From VRUE01 sp035557635 (GTDB taxonomy: Bacteria > Actinomycetota > Thermoleophilia > Solirubrobacterales > 70-9), in assembly GCA_035557635.1 (NCBI GenBank), contig DATMDR010000061.1, positions 48,403 to 112,402 of the forward strand: 64,000 bases of DNA. Reading direction: 5' to 3'. Of the stretch, positions 58,087 through 64,000 are shown one piece after another (position 1 is the stretch's first letter; every line of letters begins with the position of its first letter). A model generated the notes under the pieces. That model searched no databases and was not told the origin of the DNA. It saw only the letters and a program-made list of their open reading frames with translations. The translations under genes and the position numbers were made by a program.

Positions 58087-59979
58087 TCAGTCTCTGCGAT
58101 TGTCGAAAGCCGCCATCTCGGGGCCTTCGGAAACAACGATGACCCAACAGGGACGCTCTCCGAGCACCGTTTGCAGCGTCTTGTCGTAGCGCGGCCTCCC
58201 GTTGCGGAACTGCATGCCGACGACGATCGCCGCTGCGTCGGACCCCGCAGCCTCGTCGGAGATCGAGTACCCCGCCTGTTCCGGTCTCACCCGCTCCACA
58301 TGGCCCGTCACCCGCTGCCCACCGATCAGCTTCGCCTGCTCGATCTTCCTCCGGGCCTCTTCTTCGCGCTCGGGCAGTTTTGCGTCAAGCGGCAGGTGGG
58401 TGGGTACGGTGAGCATCGAGTGGACATGGATGCCGCGGCGGCGTTGGGAGGCCAGCTTGACGGCGGTGGCGACCATCTGCTCGGAGAACGGCTGGTCGTC
58501 CTCGAACGCCACGAGGATGCTTCGGTACTCGAGCTCCTCCACCCCGAGCGGCTCGGGCATCACGACCTTGACCGTCTGCCGCAGCCCGAGGCCCTGGTTG
58601 CGGCGGTAGAGCATGTAGAGCGTGAGTCCGATCAGCATCCAGGCGCCACCGATCGCCAGGGTCCTCACGTTCAACGCCATTACGACGACCCAGGCCGAGA
58701 AAGTGCCGAGACCGCCGACCAAGGCGCTCAGCGGCAGGAGGCGGCCCCGCCAGCGGAAGTTGGCCGGCGGCATCCAGGGCCGACGCCGATCGGGAAGGCG
58801 GCGGCGAAGCTGGATCACCGACACGTGCGCGACGGTGAACGAGAGCATCGCCCCGAACGAGTACATCGTGGCCAGCAGCTCGGTCTCGCCGGGAAGCACC
58901 GTCACTATCGCCACGACCGAGAAGACGATGACCGCGATGTAGGGGGTGCCGAAGCGCGGATGGACCTGCCGCAATAGCTCGGGCAGTTGGCGATACTGCC
59001 CCATCGAGAAGGTGAGGCGCGAGAGGCCGATCAGAGCCGCGTTGGTCGCGATCACGAGGATCACGGCGGCAAGCACGCCGACGTAGACGCGCAGCACCTC
59101 GGTAAGTGCGGCGGAGAGGCCGAAGTTCTCCACAATCCCGAGGACCGGATCGTCGGCGTAGGTAGTGCCCAGCTCGGTTGTGTAGGTGCCGGTGGCATCC
59201 TGAGTGACCGGCAGGGCGGAGAGCGCGATGATCGGCAACAGCGCGTAGATGCCGAGTACCGCCAGCACGGTGAGGCCGGTGCCGTTCGGCACCGTTCGCT
59301 CCGCGTCGCGCGCCTCCTCGGCCATGTTGGAGATCGTCTCGATGCCGGTGAAGGCGATCATCCCCACGGCGATCCCCAAGGCGAAGTTGCTCCAGGTCGG
59401 GGCGACGCCGAGCTCCACGTTCTCGATCAGCGTCTCTGGGCTCAGCACCAAGACGACGCCGATCGCGACGAGCACGACCTGGGTCAGCAGGTCTCCCACC
59501 GCCAGGATCAGATTGAGGCGGGCCGACTCCTTGGTCCCTTTCACGTTCAGCGCCGCCAGCAGCACGATCAGCACGATCGCGCCGACGATGTCTCCCGGAC
59601 TGCTCCCGAGGGGCTCCCAGAAGACGGCCAGGTAGTGCGGCACGAAGTAGGCCGAGATCGCGACCGTGATCACGTAGTTGAGCATCTGCGCCCAGGCCGC
59701 GAAGAAGCTGACCAGCTCGTTGAAGGCGTGCCTGGCAAAGCTCGAGGAGCCGCCGGCCTCCGGGTACATCACGGTCGCCTCGATATAGGTGGCCGCGGTG
59801 CAGACGAAGATGATCCCGGCGACGAGGAAGGCGAGCGGGGTCAGGCCGAGCGCGAAGGCGGCAGTGACGCCGAGCGCGTAGTAGGGCGTCGAGCCGACGT
59901 TGCCGTAGGCAGTCGAGAACAGAGCCGAGGTGCCGTGCACTCGGCGAAGCGCCTCCTCTCGTGGGTGTCGTTCGGCCAT
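58087..59979 (-). CDS. APC-superfamily permease with C-terminal UspA-like domain
   Basis: 630 aa. Twelve TM helices cover about 20-460 (STAYGNVGSTPYYALGVTAA, PEAGGSSSFARHAFNEL, AFTGIETISNMAEEARD are APC transporter segments). The cytoplasmic remainder begins EYRSILVAFEDDQPFSEQMV and ends AAIVVGMQFRNGRPRYDKTL, a UspA-type nucleotide-binding fold. It resembles amino-acid/polyamine carriers and the potassium-importing branch of the APC superfamily. The KdpDE-like genes 110 bases upstream suggest a potassium or osmotic role, but the substrate is not shown. Confidence 0.85.
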   Translation of the reverse strand: MAERHPREEALRRVHGTSALFSTAYGNVGSTPYYALGVTAAFALGLTPLAFLVAGIIFVCTAATYIEATVMYPEAGGSSSFARHAFNELVSFFAAWAQMLNYVITVAISAYFVPHYLAVFWEPLGSSPGDIVGAIVLIVLLAALNVKGTKESARLNLILAVGDLLTQVVLVAIGVVLVLSPETLIENVELGVAPTWSNFALGIAVGMIAFTGIETISNMAEEARDAERTVPNGTGLTVLAVLGIYALLPIIALSALPVTQDATGTYTTELGTTYADDPVLGIVENFGLSAALTEVLRVYVGVLAAVILVIATNAALIGLSRLTFSMGQYRQLPELLRQVHPRFGTPYIAVIVFSVVAIVTVLPGETELLATMYSFGAMLSFTVAHVSVIQLRRRLPDRRRPWMPPANFRWRGRLLPLSALVGGLGTFSAWVVVMALNVRTLAIGGAWMLIGLTLYMLYRRNQGLGLRQTVKVVMPEPLGVEELEYRSILVAFEDDQPFSEQMVATAVKLASQRRRGIHVHSMLTVPTHLPLDAKLPEREEEARRKIEQAKLIGGQRVTGHVERVRPEQAGYSISDEAAGSDAAAIVVGMQFRNGRPRYDKTLQTVLGERPCWVIVVSEGPEMAAFDNRRD

Positions 59980-60089
59980 CGAAGGCGCAACCTTGGGTCG
60001 CCGGTCAGGTCGCCGGGCGATGATGGGCCTGGTCGCGTCAAGGCCGCATCAAGGAAGCGGCACCGCGCATACAGATTTCGTAAAGGCGG

Positions 60090-60773
60090 CTAGGCCACGA
60101 AGCGGTAGCCGACACCGGGATCGGTGCGGATGTAGCGAGGGCCGCCATCCGTCGGCTCGATCTTTCGACGCAGATTGGCTACGTGCGCGCGCAGCACTTG
60201 GACGTCTTCTGCGTATTGCGGACCCCAGACCTCGATAAGCAACGAGCGGTGCGTCATCAGGCGGCCCCGGTTCTGCGCAAGTGCCCGAAGCAGCTCGAAC
60301 TCCGTCGGGGTCAGATGCACGGGCTCCTCATCACGATGGACGGCGCGAGCCGCGAGGTCGATCGTCAGGCCGTCGGCCTCGATCAACGGCTCCGCGGCCT
60401 CGGGTTTGGCGCGCCTCAGCACTGCCCCCAGCCGCGCCATCAGCTCGGCCGGTCCGAACGGCTTCGTCACGTAGTCGTCGGCGCCCGCGGCGAGGGCGCG
60501 CACCTTCGTCTCCTCCTCGCCCACGGCGGAGAGCACGATGATCGGCATCTCGCTCCATTCGCGCAGCCTCTTGGTGATCTCAACCCCATCGAGATCGGGC
60601 AGCATCAGGTCGAGGATCGCCGCTGCCGGTGGCTTCACCGAGGCCGCGTCAAGCGCTTCCTCGCCGCTGGCTGCGGTCACTGCCTCATAGCCGGAATCGC
60701 GGAGGATTACGCGCAGGGCACGAAGGATCTGTGGCTCGTCGTCGCAGACCAAGACGCGCGGCGCCTCGCTCAT
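60090..60773 (-). CDS. KdpE-like OmpR-family response regulator
   Basis: 227 aa. Receiver: VLVCDDEPQILRAL, phospho-acceptor AILDLMLPDLDG, conserved Lys in YVTKPFGPAELMARL. Winged helix: VHLTPTEFELLRALAQNRG, LMTHRSLLIEVWGPQYAED, LRAHVANLRRKIEP and GVGYRFVA. The block WGPQYAEDVQVLRAHVANLR is characteristic of KdpE. Overlaps the kinase gene by 4 bases. Confidence 0.9.
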   Translation of the reverse strand: MSEAPRVLVCDDEPQILRALRVILRDSGYEAVTAASGEEALDAASVKPPAAAILDLMLPDLDGVEITKRLREWSEMPIIVLSAVGEEETKVRALAAGADDYVTKPFGPAELMARLGAVLRRAKPEAAEPLIEADGLTIDLAARAVHRDEEPVHLTPTEFELLRALAQNRGRLMTHRSLLIEVWGPQYAEDVQVLRAHVANLRRKIEPTDGGPRYIRTDPGVGYRFVA

Positions 60774-61939
60774 GGACTGCCTTCCAAGGCGACCGGCAGC
60801 GAGACGACGAAGCTGGCTCCGTGGCCCTGCCGCGACTCAACGGCGATCGTGCCGCCATTGGCCTCCACGAATCCCTTCGCAATTGCCAGTCCGAGACCGA
60901 AGCCGCGGCCGCCGCCGTTCGTACCGCCCCGCTCAAATGGCTCGAAGATGCGGTCCCTTTCTGCGGAGGGTATCCCGGGCCCACGGTCCACGACGCGAAT
61001 CGAAACCTCGCCGCCCCCCTCCGCCGCAGTCACGAACACCGGCTTGCCGTCACCGTGGCGGATCGCGTTCTCCAGAAGGTTCGCGAAGGCTCGCTCCAGC
61101 TGAGCGGCATCAGCATCGACCAGCGGCAGGTTGGAAGCAATGTCAAAGTGGATCTGGCCGGCGGCTGGCCCGCCAGCGCCGTAGGCACTGCTCAAGACCT
61201 CGCCAAGGTCGATCCGCTCCCGATGCGGTTCTGCCTTTCCAGCCTCCAGCCGCGACATGTCGAGCAGGTTCTCGACCAGCCGCGAGAGCGCCTCGCCGTC
61301 GGTGACGATCGCCTCGCTCAGCTCGGCGCGCTCCACGGCCGTCAGCCTCGTTGAGCCCAATGCAGCGCCGCTGGCGATGATCGCCGTCAACGGAGTGCGG
61401 AGGTCGTGGGAGATTGAGCGGACCAACGCCGTCTTCAGCTCGTCGCTGCGGCGCAGCGCCTCGGCCTCGACCATCTCGGCCTGCATTTGATCCCGCTCGG
61501 CGGCCAGGGATGCCAGTTCGCTGAGCGCCCGGTCCGCCTCCACTCGCCGCCGCTCCGCTTCAACGGCGCGCGAACGGGCCAGCCCAGCCACGGCGCTGCT
61601 GATGGCGGCCACGATGGCGAAGGCGGCGAGGGCGACCCAGTTCTGCCCTTCCGCGATCGGAAAGCGATGCAGCGGCGGAATGTGGAAGAAGTTGAAGGCG
61701 ACGGCGCTCGCCACCGAGGCGAGCAGCCCGAGACGAAGGCCCCAAATGGTCGAGATGAGCAGGATGGCCGGCAAGTAGACAACACCGAGGGAAACGACGG
61801 GCGCCACTGACTTCAGCGGGTACACAAGGATCGTTCCCGCCGCTACCGCGGCGAGCGTCGCGACTAGCCCAAGCCATGCGGCAGGGGGCTTACCGCCCAA
61901 CTCGAACAGGATGGCTCTGCGGCGTTGCATCGCGATCAT
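60770..61939 (-). CDS. KdpD-like sensor histidine kinase lacking the N-terminal sensor
   Basis: 389 aa. A DUF4118 four-helix membrane domain (about 22-120; GVVYLPAILLISTIWGLRLG, FNFFHIPPLHRFPI) is followed by a coiled coil, HisKA with RSISHDLRTPLTAIIASGA (His phosphorylation site) and HATPase (LENAIRHGDGKPV, VVDRGPGIPSAERDRIFEPF, GFGLGLAIAKGFVEANGG). Full KdpD has about 400 extra N-terminal residues with a Usp domain. Here the Usp domain sits instead on the neighbouring permease. Confidence 0.9.
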   Translation of the reverse strand: MIAMQRRRAILFELGGKPPAAWLGLVATLAAVAAGTILVYPLKSVAPVVSLGVVYLPAILLISTIWGLRLGLLASVASAVAFNFFHIPPLHRFPIAEGQNWVALAAFAIVAAISSAVAGLARSRAVEAERRRVEADRALSELASLAAERDQMQAEMVEAEALRRSDELKTALVRSISHDLRTPLTAIIASGAALGSTRLTAVERAELSEAIVTDGEALSRLVENLLDMSRLEAGKAEPHRERIDLGEVLSSAYGAGGPAAGQIHFDIASNLPLVDADAAQLERAFANLLENAIRHGDGKPVFVTAAEGGGEVSIRVVDRGPGIPSAERDRIFEPFERGGTNGGGRGFGLGLAIAKGFVEANGGTIAVESRQGHGASFVVSLPVALEGSP

Positions 61940-62130
61940 CAGGGTATTCCTGCCGTTGCGGCGCCCTCGCGATCCCTCGCGAGCCGGGTCTTCGCGGGAA
62001 CCTTCCAGAAGGCGACCCTGTCGTCGCGATAGAGCTCCATCACTGGAGTCTGGAGCTGGCCGCCGTTGTCACCCCAGCCACTTATATTGGCGTCGCCGAC
62101 CGTAGCTCCGTGGGCGCTGAAAAGCGACAC
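61939..62130 (-). CDS. Small ORF between the ThiF-like gene and the kinase
   Basis: 63 aa. Its TGA overlaps the kinase ATG (TGATG) and it starts 39 bases after the ThiF-like stop, so it fills an otherwise empty gap in a consistent operon. Sequence includes SGWGDNGGQLQTPVMELYRD and VAFWKVPAKTRLARDREG. No family recognised. It could be a peptide substrate of the E1-like enzyme, an ordinary small gene, or chance. Confidence 0.35.
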   Translation of the reverse strand: MSLFSAHGATVGDANISGWGDNGGQLQTPVMELYRDDRVAFWKVPAKTRLARDREGAATAGIP

Positions 62131-62169
62131 TCCCGAACGAACGGAACGCGGCCTAGCGACCCTCTCGCT

Positions 62170-63279
62170 CTAGGCCGAGGCGACGAAGCTGTCGGATGCA
62201 GCGGACCGCGCGGGCTGCATATGACCGCAGACGGGGCAATTGCTCTCGGGGATCACCGGCTCCCGCTCTAGCTCCATCGTCCGGAGGTCGTAGGTGTGGC
62301 TGATCCCGAGACTGGATGGCTCGGCGAGGCCGGTGAGGTGATGCAGGATGTCGAGCGCCACTTGGTTTCCGATCAGGCCGCAGCCCGGCCCTAGCGTCCC
62401 CGCCGGTGATCCTTGGGCGCGCCCCTGCTCAACCGCCAAGTCGAACAGCGGGTACGACCGACGATAGGCGATCTCCTGGCAGACGTAGCAGCCCGTTTGA
62501 CCCGGCACGTAGAACGGCCCGATTCTGGCGAACGGCGGAAAGTGGCTCATGGCGATGAACGGAATGCCCGCCGCGAAACAGGCCGCGTTGATCCAGCGCT
62601 CAATGTCGTGGGCGGGCCAGTCGGCCGCGTCAATCACCACGTCGCAGCCCTCGATCGCTTCGGCCACCTCGGCCTCGCTACCAAGCCGCCGGACCTGGAC
62701 CTCGAGACGCATCCGCGAGTTGAATGAGCCCAGCCGCTCGGCTGCCGCCTCCGCCTTCGGCCGGCCGATATCGGCCTCGCTGTAAAGCACTTGGCGATTG
62801 AGGTTGTTCAGTTCAACAAGGTCGAAGTCGATCAGCCGCATTTCCCCGATCCCGACACAGGCCAGCGCGAGCGCCGACCAGCCGCCGAGGCCGCCCACGC
62901 CCAGCACCGCAATCCGGGTATTTTCGAGCTTGGCTTGGCACTCCGACGGCGTCGGTCCTGCGGTGACATCGCTGAAATAGCGCAGCTGGCGGTCGAAGCG
63001 CGCCACTACCTCGTCCGGAATCAGGTCGTCGTCGGTCGCGTCCTCGATGGCTCCGAGCTGTGCGAGCTGATCCAGCACCTCGCCGACCTCCTGCGCGCCG
63101 AACTCCGCATCGAGTTCGTCGCGGCTGCGCCTCCCGTCAAGCGCGGCGAGCAAGCGGCGCCCCTGCTCGCCGGGCTGGCCGATGTGAATATCCTCGCTAG
63201 CGCTCCCCCTAAGCAGATAGAGGTCGCCCTGGGGCGATTCCACTCGGACAGTTGTGCGCTTGATGCGGGGGCGCTCCAT
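62170..63279 (-). CDS. E1/ThiF-like adenylyltransferase with RiPP-recognition-like N-terminus
   Basis: 369 aa. Residues about 1-95 resemble a winged-helix peptide-binding domain (VESPQGDLYLLRG, LLAALDGRRSRDELDAEFG, EVLDQLAQLGAIEDA). The E1 domain has LGVGGLGGWSALALACVG, RLIDFDLVELNNLNRQVLY and CDVVIDAADWPAH. Zinc cysteines are in GQTGCYVCQE and SNCPVCGHM. This layout matches ThiF-like partner proteins of YcaO cyclodehydratases and MccB-like enzymes in RiPP pathways. No YcaO gene is present to either side in the window. It would adenylate or present a precursor peptide C-terminus. Confidence 0.82.
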   Translation of the reverse strand: MERPRIKRTTVRVESPQGDLYLLRGSASEDIHIGQPGEQGRRLLAALDGRRSRDELDAEFGAQEVGEVLDQLAQLGAIEDATDDDLIPDEVVARFDRQLRYFSDVTAGPTPSECQAKLENTRIAVLGVGGLGGWSALALACVGIGEMRLIDFDLVELNNLNRQVLYSEADIGRPKAEAAAERLGSFNSRMRLEVQVRRLGSEAEVAEAIEGCDVVIDAADWPAHDIERWINAACFAAGIPFIAMSHFPPFARIGPFYVPGQTGCYVCQEIAYRRSYPLFDLAVEQGRAQGSPAGTLGPGCGLIGNQVALDILHHLTGLAEPSSLGISHTYDLRTMELEREPVIPESNCPVCGHMQPARSAASDSFVASA

Positions 63280-63369
63280 AACCGTGGAGCATCACTTTAG
63301 ATTATTTTAGTATTGAAGGCATTAACAAACGCGGGTCGGCGAAAGGTGGCCGCGCCCGGCTACCTTCGC

Positions 63370-63759
63370 TCAGTTCTCGTCGCTGACCGGCGAGATGAGG
63401 AAGTGCCCTTTGGCGGGGACGTCTGCACGTTGGACGGCCGCCACTCGCTTCGCTCGCTCCAGCATGCTGACCTGGGTGCGGTGCAGGTCGGCTCGCACAG
63501 CAAGGTCGGTCTGGCTGAGGTTTTGCTTGGCGCGTATTCGGCGGAGATTCCAGGCGAACTGCTCAACGACGGTCAAGACGTGCGCTTGGGTGGCGATCGC
63601 ATCGGGATTGGCTTCGTGATCGGCAGCTTCCTGCTCAGCCGGGCTCGGCTCGTCGTGGTTCCCGCCAACCCATCCGCACGAGCAGGAGACGGCGTAGCCG
63701 TCGCTCATGGGCACAACCAGGACGTGATGACGATCTGGCGACATTGCACTCTCCGACAT
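63370..63759 (-). CDS. XRE-family HTH protein with divergent C-terminus
   Basis: 129 aa. The N-terminus has a small CSCGW motif (GYAVSCSCGWVGGNHDEP) like a degenerate zinc or wall-associated element; a helix-turn-helix follows (NLRRIRAKQNLSQTDLAVRADLHRTQVSML). After LERAKR the expected EPRL-type helix is replaced by VAAVQRADVPAKG, so the final helix may be lost through a small indel. It probably regulates nearby genes. Confidence 0.65.
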   Translation of the reverse strand: MSESAMSPDRHHVLVVPMSDGYAVSCSCGWVGGNHDEPSPAEQEAADHEANPDAIATQAHVLTVVEQFAWNLRRIRAKQNLSQTDLAVRADLHRTQVSMLERAKRVAAVQRADVPAKGHFLISPVSDEN

Positions 63760-63960
63760 TCAGGGCGTCAATGCGCCGGGCGTTGCAGCGAGAAGTTTCG
63801 CTGACGGATGACACCCTCGCCTCTGCCCGGCGCGGCGGCGATGCTAGAGAGGTCGAAGCCCTAGCTGACCCGCCTACACACGTTGTGAACCGCTGAGAGG
63901 CCATCCGGGCCCGCCAAGAGGCTGTGGGTGTCGAAGCTCACGACCTCGAGGAGGACCCGG

Positions 63961-64000
63961 ATGGATGTTCACGCTAACGCCGTTCTCGGACCGGCGGGAC
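63961..64000 (+). CDS. Possible IS481-type transposase, first 13 codons
   Basis: MDVHANAVLGPAG followed by the window edge. It matches the first residues of IS481-family transposases (pattern M-x-HxNAxLTPxGR). TTGTGAACCGCTGAG upstream (about 63883-63897) could belong to the left inverted repeat. The gap 63760-63960 shows no other gene. Too short to be sure. Confidence 0.4.
   Translation, partial: MDVHANAVLGPAG

Noticed and set aside
63635..63904. 89-codon minus-strand ORF before the right edge
   Set aside because: Arg/Ser-rich composition typical of shadow frames and overlap with the XRE gene in another frame.

Overview
The window is high-GC, densely coded bacterial DNA. The gene families point to an actinobacterium of the Thermoleophilia/Solirubrobacterales type: Ppk1, Ppx, CHAD and Pst genes in one locus, TadE/TadG-like proteins, a VanY plus SLT peptidoglycan enzyme, RHS proteins carrying NHL repeats, and a MobF relaxase. 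This placement is inferred from gene content; there is no rRNA gene to confirm it.

Left flank (1-6.4 kb): the end of rapZ, then uvrC, a crotonase-family gene, a cupredoxin lipoprotein, a lower-GC pair (two-TM protein plus cupin-like protein) of unknown role, a MaoC-type hydratase and an orphan antitoxin.

Mobile element (about 7.25-25.89 kb): a large serine integrase sits at the right end. The element splits a chromosomal gene. The TadG-like 5' part (25889-26444) and the VanY-SLT 3' part (6438-7253) rejoin in frame at a 7-base near-identity. Cargo is an RHS protein with two small downstream genes, two winged-helix regulators, a methyltransferase, a MobF relaxase, and a three-gene cassette (CD-NTase, stand-alone E2-like protein, single-TM protein) that reads as a short type II CBASS anti-phage system. 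No type IV secretion genes are visible, so it is best called an integrative mobilizable element.

Right of the element (26-30.6 kb): a metallophosphoesterase, an SDR epimerase, a Phd-VapC-like pair, and remnants of a Tad-like pilus locus (two TadE-like genes and a hypothetical).

Phosphate and polyphosphate locus (31-45.2 kb, all on the minus strand): response regulator, stand-alone winged helix, pstSCAB-phoU, ppx, two half-CHAD genes, PHP-glycosyltransferase, ppk1, DUF47 and pit. Four 11-bp-periodic direct-repeat arrays resembling PHO boxes lie at its promoters, so uptake, storage and breakdown of phosphate appear to be co-regulated.

Right part (45.4-64 kb): HD hydrolase, Rpf-like protein, purU without a normal start codon, P450, ABC-F ATPase, MBL hydrolase, small membrane proteins, DUF1697, peroxiredoxin, uppP, a tRNA 3' fragment next to a frameshifted GHKL ATPase-nuclease gene, DUF1232, an APC permease with a KdpDE-like two-component pair, an E1/ThiF-like protein with a RiPP-recognition-like N-terminus, an XRE regulator, and what looks like the first codons of an IS481-type transposase at the right edge.
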